NCBI GenBank assembly: GCA_021018815.1
Contig: JAITYX010000042.1
Coordinates: 3,177,001-3,241,000 of the forward strand
Reading direction: 5' to 3'
Origin: Talinum fruticosum
Lineage: Eukaryota > Streptophyta > Magnoliopsida > Caryophyllales > Talinaceae
DNA length: 64,000 nt
Part shown: positions 38,801-52,963 of the stretch, in pieces
Layout of the letters: every line of letters begins with the position of its first letter
Numbering within the stretch: the stretch's first letter is position 1
Made by a program: the position numbers and the translations under genes
The notes under the pieces: generated by a model
Told to the model about the DNA's origin: nothing
Databases searched by the model: none
Seen by the model: the letters and a program-made list of their open reading frames with translations, nothing else

Positions 38801-41800
38801 TGTATTGTTTCTTTTCCCATTTAAGATAGTTTTCTTATTTGTATTAAGTATTGTAAAGCTGTTTGGAAGGGTTATACTATATGTGGTCTTCATACAATTT
38901 ATGATGATGCATGCGTTAGGGCTGGAGTTTCTAGGATGAGCTCATAAAAGTTAAAAAATTAAGAACATTTGTATGAGAATGACAACTCTGACGATGAAAA
39001 TTCTACAACCTTAGAAAATTTTAAAACATGAACAGACAATGACTGGAATGGATACCAAGAGTTAGCTTATGCAAACTGCAACATCCTTGCTTGAAAATTC
39101 TGATTGAGCAAGTTATCAAAGATTTGGATTAAATTATCCTACATACTCGTGAACAACATTCATAGGGATGATTAACCAGCATCTGTAAAAGGTGGCACAA
39201 ATTGATATTCAATCATTTTTCAGAATGAAATATCAAATTTTGTTCCATGCTTATAATACAAATCACATATGTAAGGCTTAATGAATCATTATCCAGACTC
39301 AGGTTTTTATTTTCTTCCATGGAAGTGTCCAAATCTAGATCATGCCATAAAGTCTCACAATCTCACTGTAAGATGTGTTTTGCACCTCTTGCTCCATGAT
39401 CTTTCATGCATGAAAAGGATGCAATCTCACCTTCTTAAATAGGCAAAAAGAAGGTAAGGGATACTGATTGGATAAGGCATGACTGTCTACGTCATAGAAA
39501 ATAAAAATAAAAAGAAGTACTAACCCTTCTGATTTGGATGCAATAATCCGACGAGAATATTGTGCATAATTTGGTGAAAAAGGTGAAAAATTTGGCAAAG
39601 CATTTCAAAGTTGGCCTCGGTCTCTAGGTGCATGCTTTGAGTAGCTGAAAACATGTATGTAATTTTGTCTAGCACTTGTGATTTTCTTGTAGGTGCCTAA
39701 ATATATCATTTAATTGATTCTTGAGCAAGGATGCACAACCGTTAATGGTTTTAGAATAAGTCATTAAATCCAGTTTGTATGGTGGATTATTCTTATGTGC
39801 TTGTTTTCCATGCTAATTTGTAAATATTTTTGCAGATTGGTTCAGACAATGGATTATTCTGTGATCGTGTTCGATACTGCTCCCACAGGCCATACACTTC
39901 GTCTTTTGCAATTCCCTTCCACATTGGAGAAGGGACTGACGAAAGTGATGGCATTGAAGAATAAATTTGGGGGCTTATTGAGTCAGGTGTGTGTATGGTT
40001 TCATGATACCTTATTGATTGAAAAATTCTGAAGGGTCATAATCTCATAGTGCTAATTGTTCCCAGGGCTTTTACTGCTTTCTATTAAATTATGACATCTT
40101 CCCTTTTTTAAGTTTCAGTTGGCCGTTCAACAAGTTTGTCAATATAAGTCATGACACTCTAGTGTGGAATTATGACAGCTATTTTATAAGTGCTACTTGG
40201 AGGCATGTGTTCAAATTGCTTGTCTTTGGAGTTAAAAGTAGGCTTATGCTTCCTCATAGGACATTACATAGTTGAATACCTGAAAATTGAAGCTGACAAT
40301 GTATAATGTCTCCTTATATGCTTAGTAGGGAATTTTCTGGGTTATCATACTACCTTGGCTGTTGGTAGATCGGTTTAGAATGGCAATTGGTTGAATTGGA
40401 AGTTGCAGATCTTCTGCTTTTAGGGAAGTTAACCGTATCAACTGATTGCAGCCTTCTTATGGAGCAAAGTAACTGAATTCAAACTGCCAAAGTTTGTCGC
40501 CATACATGAATTCCCCCCTCTTTCCTCTCTGTCTCTCCCTCCCCTTCTCTTTTTACGTAAGATTTGCTGTATTGCTCTGATGATTGAATTTTGTTTGTCC
40601 ATTTTTGTATCAGATGACCCGTCTCTTTGGTGTTGACGAAGATTTTGGTGAAGATGCAATACTTGGCAGGCTTGAGGGCATGAAAGATGTAATAGAACAA
40701 GTAAACCAACAATTTAAGGACCCAGTAAGCACTTTTTCCTAATAATGTCTTTTGTTAATGTCCTCTATTATTGTGGTGTTGAAATTCTCTCCACTATGAT
40801 TCATATTAAGGATCAGAGTGGATAATTACTGCTTGACTAGATGGCCTATGGGTGTATTGTTTGGGTACACGAAGCTTGCTTTCTTTAATTTCCTAGTATA
40901 TACCAGGTCTTCAGCAGATCAGATCTGGGGGTTTGTTGTGTACTTTTGTTTAATAGCTCGAAGCCACGTCAAACTTTAAAGCTATTTTCACCTAGAGAAT
41001 CTACCGAGTTATATTAGCAGCCAGCTCAATGGTGTATGTCACTATGTCAGAGTTTTGAAGTGTCGGTTGGTATGAGTTAACTGTAATCCTAATTGTGCTC
41101 TTGATGCTTGTGGCATTCTTTGCAGGACTTGACTACCTTTGTCTGTGTTTGTATTCCCGAGTTCCTTTCCCTGTACGAAACAGAAAGACTGGTGCAGGAG
41201 CTCACTAAATTTGATATTGATACCCATAATATCATCATTAATCAAGTTCTATTTGAGGATGAAGGTACTTTCTTGTGTCCACCATAATGTTGATCTTTTA
41301 ATACCCATTTCTACTTGAGACACTGCCTCACTATAATTGGCATACTGGCCATTTAGTTGTTGAATCCAAGCTGCTGAAAGCTAGAATGAAGATGCAACAG
41401 AAATATATTGATCAGTTCCATATGTTGTATGAAGATTTCCACATCGCGAAATTACCATTGATGCCAGAAGAGGTATGCAGATGACATCTTATGTCTATGA
41501 AACAATTATGTGCTTATAATCAGCCTCATACTCTGTTATCATCTCTGGACACACTACTCTAGGCAGGAGAAATTGGACCTTTACCCAAATTTACCTGAAT
41601 CAGAAGTCAACTTTACTGACCCCAAACTTGTTTGACCTATATTGACTGCATTAAGTCTCTTGGAGTTGGTCTCTCTGCTTACAAGGGTAAGACTAAGTAT
41701 ATTTGGGATTCCCCAGGCCCTACTCAAGTGGGACTCACATTCGAAGGTCGGGGGGATGTTCTCAGCAATTTAAACATTAACTCAGACCAGATGACCCTTT

Positions 41801-42040
41801 TATAGTCCAATACTGTGTGTCAGTTGCTCCAAAACATGAACACCTAAACATGTGATTTTTTAGGTGACTGGACTCCAAGCCTTGAAGGCATTTTCTCGCC
41901 ATTTTCTTTCACCATATCAGCCTTTGATCAAGAAAGGCACAGTTGAAGAGGTGGAGAAGAGGATATCGGTTTTAAAGCAAATGTTGAAAGACTCAGAAGA
42001 GGAACTCGAGAGACTGCGCAAGGGCAAGCAGATTGCCTAA
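35810..42040 (+). CDS. GET3: GET3/TRC40 ATPase (ArsA family), GET3a-like
   Basis: Cytosolic ATPase that carries tail-anchored membrane proteins to the ER receptor. Exons: 35810-36079, 37971-38092, 39836-39986, 40614-40724, 41126-41264, 41357-41472, 41864-42040. Phases agree and give 361 intact residues, close to family size. The deviant Walker A is GKGGVGKT (31-38). Switch I is [12 protein letters not shown], with the catalytic Asp at 61. The switch II/A-loop region is [16 protein letters not shown] in exon 3. The substrate-binding helical region includes the [15 protein letters not shown] stretch. The product ends in a charged, probably coiled-coil tail ([20 protein letters not shown]). The zinc CxxC pair used by yeast and human homologues for dimerisation is absent at the matching place ([19 protein letters not shown]). 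No transit peptide is seen, so the cytosolic GET3a type is preferred over organellar GET3b/c. Intron 1 is long (1.9 kb). Confidence 0.93.
41640..41750 (+). mobile_element. Possible SINE fragment (Au-like) in GET3 intron 6
   Basis: The stretch ttacaagggtaagactaag, then gattccccaggccctactc and gtgggactcaca resembles the conserved 3' half of plant Au-type SINEs (GGTAAG..., CCCCAGACCC..., GTGGGA). This resemblance is from memory, there is no intact pol III promoter half, and borders are unknown. Confidence 0.35.
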
Positions 42041-43019
42041 GTAGACAACAGACACTGCCCTGCCAATCGACATCCATTTTGGGGTTCCTTCTTGAAAATT
42101 TTGATCATATTGGGGTCGTCTCGCTTCAGAATGAGATTCACATGCGGCTGAGACTTGTAATGGTCTGCTCTATTTATTCATTTTTCTGCAGGAGGCATGT
42201 TTTTAAGGTATAAACACAATTCTGTCAAATTATATTATACTACATAGATTGTTTAATGCCCTTTTAGAGGGCAAGTGTAACAATTGGATGTTTAAAACAG
42301 GAGAGATAGGGCAACTTATGTCATCTTATGTCATTGAACAAGCTAGGAGGGGATGATTTACAACGTCCCCATTGGTGGAGCATTTTCCAGTTACTCTTCA
42401 GGTCCTTCTTTGTCGAATTCTTGTATGAGACGGTTTCATATAGGCTCCTTAAAGTGTTTTAGACTTCTTCAAACTATGCAATTTTCTAGTTCATACACTT
42501 TTACGTGTTGAATCCTTACATAAGTTGTTTTCAAATGTTTTTAAGCTTGAAATTGGATTCATTTTCTTAAGAAATCCAGCCTGCTGGTGATTCCTCAACT
42601 ATACACATCTCTTCAGCTCATGTGTTTCCACATAAGTACTCTTCTTTCTCCAGGAAGAAGTAATGGCATGATAATAAGATGGGCATTTTTGGAATTTTTT
42701 TGGAAAAAACTTTTTTAATAATAACACAACTAATGCACTGTCCAACCTCAAAAAAAAAAAAGAAAACTAATGCATTGTCCCTTTGGAGTAGCTAAGTGTT
42801 AGGATGTTACGCTGGCAAAATTTTGTGGATTCAAAAAAATCATATAAATTTAGAAATTACTTTTTAAAAAATTTTAATCATTTAAATTCGATTTTGATTT
42901 AAATTTAAAGTTGCCCGACCTGCAAAAACTAAATGTAGTAGTTTATATTTTATCTAAATTTTAAATCTTGTTCAGTTTGTTCGCTGTAAATTTGACTCGA
43001 AGATATATGTTTAACACTG
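42041..43019. other. 3' flank of GET3 and spacer
   Basis: Untranslated or intergenic DNA becoming AT-rich toward 43 kb. No gene seen. Confidence 0.6.
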
Positions 43020-43219
43020 ATTGTTTAGTTTCTACAAGACCAAGACTTAATTATCCTGTTTCCTCCACACAAAAAAAAAAACTTAATTATCCTGAATATG
43101 TGCTGCAAAATTTATTTATTTTGGTAACAATGCGTATAAAATTTGCCTTAAAGAGGATACAAATGGCTGAACATTAAATAAAAGTATTAGTATAATGTAT
43201 AAAGTTAAACATGCAAAAT

Positions 43220-43259
43220 GTTGAGATGGCCGAGTTGGTCTAAGGCGCCAGATTAAGGT

Positions 43260-43292
<33 letters not shown>

Positions 43293-43300
43293 TCTCAACA
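43220..43300 (+). tRNA. tRNA-Leu(AAG)
   Basis: Acceptor stem GTTGAGA pairs with TCTCAAC, with discriminator A at 43300. The D-arm/A box is TGGCCGAGTTGG, the anticodon stem CCAGA/TCTGG closes a 7-base loop TTAAGGT with anticodon AAG, a class II variable arm follows, and the B box is GGTTCAAATCC. 81 nt with no intron. A run of more than 10 T beginning at 43309 is a strong pol III terminator. Identical to the copy at 49601. Confidence 0.97.
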
Positions 43301-43308
43301 TATTATTC

Positions 43309-43322
43309 TTTTTTTTTTTTTT
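43309..43322 (+). terminator. Pol III poly-T terminator of tRNA-Leu
   Basis: Uninterrupted T run starting 9 bases after the tRNA 3' end. Confidence 0.85.
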
Positions 43323-43536
43323 ACCTTTTTTGGTGGGGTCTTTTCTTCATCTGATATCACATTTCCCCCTTCTCAAATCTAAAGCATGGAACTTACAGCT
43401 TCAGTTTTCATCTCTGACACATAATTTGCATTCTGAGGGACAAAGACGGCTTCTTTTCTGAAATTCTTCTACTGAACATCGATACAATTCTGTTTCTAGC
43501 AGCCTAGATTGGTACATATGTCAACGTCGGAATGGA

Positions 43537-43758
43537 TTAGGCCCCATGGAGGGTAGAAATAGAGACAACCGTATCCTTTTCTCTTCGAGTGTAGTATCAA
43601 GCTGACCACTCAGCTCCCAGTTACAGTCATTCACCAGCACAAGAACTCCGGGTCTCCTGAGGACATAACAGTAAGAAGCTACGAGATGTCCTTTGGTCAA
43701 GAATCTTCATATTTTCTAGTTTAAAGGAGAGGCCAGAAATGTTTATGAAAGGAGATAC
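43537..43758 (-). pseudogene. URM1 fragment (last exon plus inverted piece of exon 3)
   Basis: On the minus strand, 43656-43537 matches the last exon of URM1 ([11 protein letters not shown]...), including the former splice acceptor. Two extra T at 43577-43580 shift the frame, and the C-terminus reads HGA instead of the obligatory HGG. Next to it, 43722-43758 carries the end of URM1 exon 3 on the plus strand, inverted relative to the functional gene. No start, first or second exon is present, so it cannot encode URM1. It arose with the neighbouring tRNA by duplication of the 50 kb locus. Confidence 0.88.
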
Positions 43759-44633
43759 TATGTAAGCTTACATGAAGAATTGAACAGCAGTACTTGGTTT
43801 GCAAGGCAGGGTCCATTGTCAGAATTTCAGCAAAGGCGAATAATCCAATTTGCAGAGTAATTGCATAAAAGACATTCGTATTAAAACCATTGCAAGAATG
43901 TGCACCGGGACTTCGTAAAGTAAAAAAAATGTAGTAGTGAAGCAGGATGTAGGGCGAGGTCTGAAGAAGCCCAGTCCCAGTAAGTATGATAGTCACAAGA
44001 CAAGAATGGTTGAGGTTCAGCCCAACAAAGAGTGGAACCCTTTTAGACTTTAGCCCATACAATTTGGCGGCAATCCGGCTGCCACGTGGACGAAATCAGA
44101 AACTTGTCCACTGTGTCCCAGACCAGAAGCTCAACGGCTTTCTCATTCCCATTCCCGATTCTACCCTTCCTGCGAGGTTAGATAAAAAACATCGTCAATT
44201 CCTATTTTCTTTTCATATCTGATCATTTTTTCTATTTTCTTGTAGTCATTTTTATTTTTATTTTTAATTTTATTTATATTTGTTTTTTTTATCTAACTTA
44301 GAACAGGTAAGTCCTGCGCAGCAACCAAGGGCGTTGTAGTAAACTAGTTTAGCCGAATAAAAGGAACTAGGCCCGACTGGCCTTCTCTGGATTCTCTCTC
44401 TCTCTCTTACCTACTCTCTAGAACATCCCGGACAGGAGAGAGTAGCTTTAAGCGGCTGAACTCTGAATTCTGAAGAAGAAAAGGCTGTTTCTCGAAACAT
44501 CAGCAACCCCCTCTATTTCTTCTCTCTCTGTCTCTCTCATTTCCCACTTAAAACCCTTGTTTGAATCCCCTTAAAACCCTTCCGCCCCTCCTCCTACGTG
44601 CTCTGTTTCCCTCAAACTACGTGTGTGATCAGG
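43759..44633. other. Region upstream of HSP70
   Basis: No gene supported. A 113-codon minus-strand open frame (43721-44062) has no recognisable features. A perfect G-box CACGTG lies at 44083-44088, about 550 bp upstream of the HSP70 start; CT-rich leader sequence follows from about 44.39 kb. Confidence 0.55.
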
Positions 44634-47287
<2,654 letters not shown>

Positions 47288-47795
47288 AGCAAAATTTGAA
47301 CTTGAATTATATTTGATGGGACCCTGAATACCTTTGTAGTTCCTACTGCTGTCTGGTTTCTTTCTCTTTAGTTGCTATTTTTGTTGGGAAGAGCATAGTT
47401 AGGAACTCCTGAAACAAAGGTGTTGTCCATCATAACAAGGAATTGAAGATAAATTTGTAATTGTTCTCATCTGTTTTATTATTACTGGGCCTTCAAATTT
47501 CATATGAGTTTCATGTGAATTTACGAAGAAAATGATTCATTTTGTTATTTATTATTAGTTTAAGCATCGATGCACTGGATTTAGATGAAAGTGCGTCAGG
47601 TAATAGAGGGATGTAACATAGGAAGTAAAAATATATAAGCGATGGGAGTGTAAATATACTATATCTTGTGCTGGCAGTTCAATACATGATGTGTAAGTAC
47701 TATAGTGAGTGAGGAGTCTGGTACTCTCAATAATTTAGAGAGGGGAAGTCCAAAATCTGGATTGTTGTAATCATGAGTAATGAGCTGGTTAAACC
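47288..47795. other. Spacer between HSP70 and the GRDP remnant
   Basis: 3' flank of HSP70. I see nothing else in it. Confidence 0.6.
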
Positions 47796-48730
47796 ATGGA
47801 AAAGGAGCAGGACAGAGAGTGGGCCGAAGCGCATAAGATACAAGTGAGCGTATATCTGGTTGAGGCTGCAAGAACACAGCTGAAATTCCTCGCTGCTGTT
47901 GATCGTAACCGATATCTGTACGAAGGTCCTGCATTGGAGCAGGCTATTTACTGGTAACAAATTTCAAGGCTTGGTCTTTCTACAGATATTGCTGTCCTGT
48001 CCTGCATTAGAGCGGGCTATTGAAAAGACCTCATGGAATTATTGCGAAAGGTGCTAGAGCACGATGACACTGACTCTGACAGGACAAAAGGGGGTAAACT
48101 TGATACTGGATTTTCTGAAACCACTAAGCAATGGGAAGAGACTTTTGGATCAAGGTATTGGACGGCAGGGGCGATGTACAGAGGGAAACCTCCAGGTCCA
48201 GTTGCACAAACCCCCTTTCCATACACTTTTAACCGCAAGGAAGTTGATGCAACAAACACTTGCCAGAACATAATTCAGTTCCCTTCTGTGAAAGTTGTGG
48301 AGGTAGTCATGATATTCTGACAACAGTCTTAGTCTTCCCTTCTCTCTGTCTTCTTTGTAGCTCATTGCTTTATATTTGATTCGTTCAGCTATAATGCCTA
48401 TAGATTGCATACCTAGATGATTTAATGTCTCACTTCATTTATACAATAACTATTGTGATCTTCTTCAACATCTGTTTCCCAGGTTCTTCTGTAGTTTGTG
48501 GAAATCAAGAATGTACCTGAGGGTCATAAAGGAAAGCTTCTAGTCTCATTCAGTAAGAAACAACCTGATAAGCTTTTCAAAGGTTATCCAAATGCACTGG
48601 AACCAGGGTCCAGAGTGGCGGCTGTGGTGGGGGTTGTGGTGGCAAGGGTTACCTGAATGTTAGTGATGGAACCTCGGATGGCATTCCAAAGGTGGAGACG
48701 TCTACAATGAATGAGCCAATTGCTGCTTAA
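47796..48730 (+). pseudogene. Rearranged remnant of a glycine-rich domain protein (GRDP, DUF1399)
   Basis: Three pieces of a GRDP1/2-type gene in the right order. (a) 47796-47954 encodes the N-terminal exon (MEKEQDREWAEAHKIQVSVY ... ALEQAIY), ending at a usable donor GTAACA. (b) About 48024-48303 encodes a middle piece (KVLEHDDTDSDR, ETFGSRYWTAGAMYRGKPPG, FPSVKVVE) with a donor. (c) 48483-48600 continues (VEIKNVPEGHKGKLLVSFSK) and is followed in another frame by a Gly-rich tail (GGCGGGCGGKGYLNVSDG) stopping at 48730. Most of DUF1399 between (a) and (b), and most of the C-terminal half, is missing. There is an in-frame TAG at 48492-48494 where the family has Glu, and a frame change at about 48613. 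A diverged second copy of the end of exon (a) lies at 48000-48022. Full family members have roughly 800 residues. Possibly transcribed, but not an intact GRDP. Confidence 0.85.
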
Positions 48731-49600
48731 TCATTTTCATCTGGAATTGGATTCAGCCTTGTGATGCGTAATAAGCTAAGTTACTGTTCGTATGTGAGCT
48801 GTTCTACTCTGTCTGTCCATAAATAAGCTTGAATTGTTTGTTGGGCACATGTTTCCCTCTATCATGTCTGATTTCTCAAGTCATTATCTTTATTGTCTGC
48901 TACATTTTGTGTGTAAAAATTGCAAAGCCATGGAAGGATTATTTTGCCCAATGAATCATTTTAGTTGGTTTTCCTGAATTGCCAACGCTAACAGGAAGCC
49001 AAATGTTCAGTTTCTACAAGACGAAGACTTAATTATCCTGTTTTCTACCAAAAACAAAAGGACTTAAACCTTTTTCAGTATATTAAAGTCTATGAAAAGG
49101 AACAGAGAGAGCGAGAGACCAGCAGAGAGACAGAGAAAGAGCTAAAGCTAGGCCAGAGTAGAGTAGAGCAGAGAGAGAAAGAGATAATGGGATTAGCAGA
49201 GCAGAGTAGAGAGGGAAGAAGAAGCAAAGCAGAACAGAGCAGAGAGGGAAGAAGAAGCATAGAAGAGGAAGAGAGAGAGCCCTTGGACATAAATAACACC
49301 ATTTTAAAAATAAAATCTTATCAGGTTAATAAAAATGTAAATTTTTTCATAAAATAATTACATTTTAATCCCATCAAATTTGTATAAAAGAAAGCACCTT
49401 GTTCAACAAATGGCCATTTGCATACAGGACACTCATATCCAAAGAACTCCCGCTTGGGCACGCAAGAACTGAAACTCATCGAAAGAACCGTATCAAATTC
49501 AACCAAAATAATTGCATAATCATACACAATTTTCCCACGACGGTATGGGTTCAAAAAAACAAAATAAAAATACCACAAACCGGCAATAGCGTATAACAAA
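48731..49600. other. Spacer with a purine-rich block
   Basis: No gene. 49090-49285 is strongly purine-rich on the + strand (GAGA/GCAGAG motifs) and includes a 33-bp tandem duplication around gagggaagaagaagca (49211 and 49244). This block lies inside the homologous region of segmental copy B and is absent from copy A. Confidence 0.65.
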
Positions 49601-49640
49601 GTTGAGATGGCCGAGTTGGTCTAAGGCGCCAGATTAAGGT

Positions 49641-49673
<33 letters not shown>

Positions 49674-50425
49674 TCTCAACATTACTCTTTCCTTCTTTTA
49701 CCCTTTTTTGGGGGGAGGGAGGTGTTTGGTGGAGTCTTTTCTTCATCTGATATCACATTTGCCCCCTTCTCAAATCTAAAGCATGGAACTTACAAACTTC
49801 ATTTCGCACTTCAGTTTTCATATCCGACATATAATTTGCATTTGGCATGACCAGTGCTAAAGGAAATGGCATCAACATAAGATATAAAATCAACTTCCAA
49901 CTTTGAATGCAATCTAGAACACCATTTGAGCAAATACCATTTTTGTTAAGCAAAAAGGGGAAAAAATCCTCAAATATATGATAACATGGCATTTTCTAAT
50001 CGAAGGAACAATAGTATATAAACCGTGGTCTTTTAATGGTCATACAAACGTCAAGAAATTCAACAGTGGGGGAAAAAACATGGCTTCTTTTCTGAAATTC
50101 TTCTACTGAACATCGATACAATTCTGTTTCTAGCAGCCTAGATTGGTCTGTCAACATCGGAATAGGTTACCCCCATGGAGGGTAGAAATAAAGACAACCG
50201 TATCCTTCTCTTCGAGTGTAGTATCAAGCTGACCACTCAGCTCCCAGTCACAGTCATTCACCAGCACAAGAACTCCGGGTCTCCTGAGGACATTGGTAAG
50301 AAGCCATGAGATGTACTTTGTCAAGAATCTTCATAATTTCTAGTTTAAAGGAGGTTCAGAGGAGGAAATATATGTAAGCTTACACAGTATCTCCTTTCAT
50401 AAACATTTCTGGCCTCTCCTTTATC
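49005..50425. repeat. Segmental duplication, copy B
   Basis: Counterpart of 43020-43760. It contains the second tRNA-Leu(AAG) and the 3' exons of the functional URM1 gene. It is longer than copy A by a purine-rich block and by about 250 bp downstream of the tRNA. Confidence 0.85.
49601..49681 (+). tRNA. tRNA-Leu(AAG)
   Basis: 81 nt, identical to the gene at 43220 including anticodon AAG, A box, B box and discriminator A. The downstream terminator is weaker: TTT at 49688-49690 and TTTT at 49696-49699. It lies tail-to-tail with URM1 on the other strand, about 490 bp away. Confidence 0.97.
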
Positions 50426-52278
50426 AGATTTGTCCGAACCCATGACAGCAATCTTTTCATTGTTAGCTGCGAATAATAAAGCAAGATCAAGCATGCAATC
50501 AAGACATTACACCAAATTAAATCATGTTCCATACTTTGTAGGGAGTACTAAGGGTATTCTTTTCAACAGTTAAGGAATCTCACCTTTTCTTCTCCATTTT
50601 CTGGATCAACTGTGACATTATGAACCTTGACAGAGTCGCATAGAAGCTCTAAGCCCCCACTTCACACAGAAGACACCATTGTTAGGATATATCATTTTGA
50701 TATATCAACACAAATTTGAGAAACCAGTCTAATGTTACGTGCATTACAATACCATATCTTTTTTTCCTCTTAAATTTCCTTTTGAGAACTGACACAATTG
50801 CTCAAGGGATAAAAACAAAGCATCCAAACTATTCAAGTTAAAGGGTCGTTCGCAAGAAATTCGTTACGCACTATTCAGGCAAAAGTGGAACACTACCTAT
50901 TACATGGCAACAAGTTCTGGAGTACTATGCTAACAAATTACTTATTACATGGCACTCCAAAAATTAAAATGAAACAACAGGCATCAATTAGCCAAAACTT
51001 TAGGTGAAAAGAACTTGGTTGTTAATATCTGATGAGAGAATAACCCCCACTGGTATTGGCTGAAACTTCGATATGCCGCATGGTTTCCGGAGATTTGATC
51101 AGCTGCCCTTGGCACACCAACCCATAAGTATAGTAAATCTGCCTTTGCAGTGAGGTTTTACTTGTGTGTGTCATCACTGTTGCATATCAATGTAGGGGCT
51201 CGTCTATATACATGAATGATTTTCAGGTGCCTTTCCTTTTTTTTCCCGACATTGATTCATATACTAGTAACTTGATCTTTTAGTTAGCAAACAACTCAAC
51301 TACCCGAAAAGACTCTTGAGGAACAAAGTGGTCTTTATACTCAATTGGTCCCATCCCTCTGTTTCCTAAGATTTTTGAAGTCCTTATTCTGCAGATAATC
51401 CATGTGATCACATCTCTATGTCATTATGAGCATCTCCTTCACACAAAAGATCCAACTCAAATTTTGGTTCAGTGCTCCTAGGGGAACTCCCACTGCCATT
51501 CTTGGACAAAAGAAATTCTTCCCCAGTTGAACTATTGCCTAGATGCCATCCCTTTTTTCTGAATGAAAAACAAAGGAGCTCAAATTGATACTATTCAACC
51601 ACAACTACATACATACAAGGGGGCTATCTTGATTCTTAAAGATCACAATTGTTTGAAACCCCGCCCCCAAAAAAAATTAGGAAAAAAAAAAAAAACATTC
51701 CTGGTGATCCTTGTAGTTATAGAACCATGATCGTAAACCAGAAGCCTAAAACAGATCAAATTAGCATAACTGAGACGTGAATCACATCCATTTTCAGGTA
51801 CCAGAATTCACAATTCTGATTGCCATGGTACGGTCAGAACAAGAGTTCTCCTCGAAGGCTATAACTGCTTGACGATAAACGCAGCAAACCTACCTAGATG
51901 ATCACATCTCTCCTAAAATGTCAACTTAGGTCCCTGCAAGGCTGCCATTTATATATCCACTGGAAAGGGCCAAATGCTGATTCCTTTGCGGGTTTAAGAC
52001 TAAAATTCCATAATTTTGGGATTTAATATCAGACAACAAACCCAGCAAATAATTCAAGCAAATTAAGGAGCTCAAGCAACAATCAACCTAAATTACAGTC
52101 AAATACAAGATCCACAAATACCAATGTCTATGGATCAATATAAGATTCCACAAACTGGGAATGATTCATATTTGAAAGAAATTAATCAACAACCAACATA
52201 TTCAGAACGGCAAAGCAAAGAAGACCCAAAAGACTAGAGAGAGAAAGAGATTTACCCAAATTCAAGAGTGAGCTGCAT
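50167..52278 (-). CDS. URM1: Ubiquitin-related modifier 1 (URM1), last codon frame-shifted
   Basis: Ubiquitin-fold sulfur carrier: activated to a C-terminal thiocarboxylate by an MOCS3/Uba4-type enzyme, it donates sulfur for 2-thiolation of wobble uridine in cytosolic tRNAs and can urmylate proteins. Minus-strand exons: 52278-52256, 50659-50584, 50466-50384, 50283-50167. The protein starts [20 protein letters not shown] and continues [40 protein letters not shown] and [20 protein letters not shown], 99 residues when read to its conserved HGG end. Oddity: after CAT-GGG-GG the next bases are TAA, one base too early, so as written the frame becomes HGG-NLFRC instead of ending at the essential Gly-Gly. 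The duplicated copy at 43.5 kb has the extra base, so a lost base in this G5 run is likely. Intron 1 is long (1.6 kb). It overlaps segmental copy B. Confidence 0.9.
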
Positions 52279-52963
52279 ATCTAATTATTTGGGTGCAAAA
52301 TCTTTTGAAGAAATTAGAGAAAGCAAGAACCTTTCTCTTTCTTCTGATTTCTCTGAGCTTGCCCGGCGCCCAATTTGCAGGGTTTTAGCGTTGGTTTTAC
52401 GACTTCCAACCCGACGTCGTTTCCGTCCCTCATCTGTGTGCTGTTTCCCCGTTTGGAGGATGGGCTCCCCGTTCTACAACTCCTCACTCCCTCCACGAAA
52501 AAAAAAAAAAAAAGAGGAAAAAGTTTTCTTCACATCCCTTCTTCGAAAAATTGGATTAAACTTTAAGATAATGCATAATATGAATCACATGTACAAAATA
52601 ATCTAAATTATAACATTTGTATAATATATATCGAACTTTATACCCATTTATGCGCGGATATTAATGTAAAAATTTACATTTATTATGCAAATGAATAGAT
52701 GAATATATATCGTGCATTTTTTTTGTATAGTTGTACGAGTGTATGACAACTGTTTGCTTTGGTATATAATGCACAAATGAATTAGAAGTTATCTTACATA
52801 TATAGTGTTATCATATCCAAATTATTCTACGAATTTAGAATATATTTTAGATTAATTTAATTTAATTTTCATTCTTTTTATTAATTCTATTAACGTAAAT
52901 GATAATCAAATTAGATTGTGTCAATTTACTGGAATCCAAATAAAAATGTGAAGAATAAAAATC
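52279..52963. other. Upstream flank of URM1
   Basis: Probable URM1 promoter and leader (minus strand) followed by AT-rich DNA. No gene. Open frames near 52.3-52.6 kb are antisense to the URM1 leader and lack motifs. Confidence 0.55.

Larger units (their letters stand above)
43020..43760. repeat. Segmental duplication, copy A (tRNA-Leu plus URM1 3' end)
   Basis: Matches copy B (49005-50425) in several collinear patches: gtttctacaagac...acttaattatcctg (43026; 49013), the whole tRNA, the flank cttcatctgatatcacattt, and gcttcttttctgaaattctt through the last exon of URM1. Copy A is shorter, lacking a few hundred bases present in B, and ends in a small inversion. Confidence 0.88.

Noticed and set aside
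43721..44062. 113-codon minus-strand frame with hydrophobic stretches
   Set aside because: No recognisable family, overlaps the inverted URM1 debris, and has no splice or start context that supports a gene.
49601..52278. Functional coupling between URM1 (tRNA thiolation) and the adjacent tRNA-Leu genes
   Set aside because: URM1 serves tRNAs with wobble U34 (Lys, Glu, Gln); tRNA-Leu(AAG) is not a known substrate, so the neighbourhood is most simply chance.
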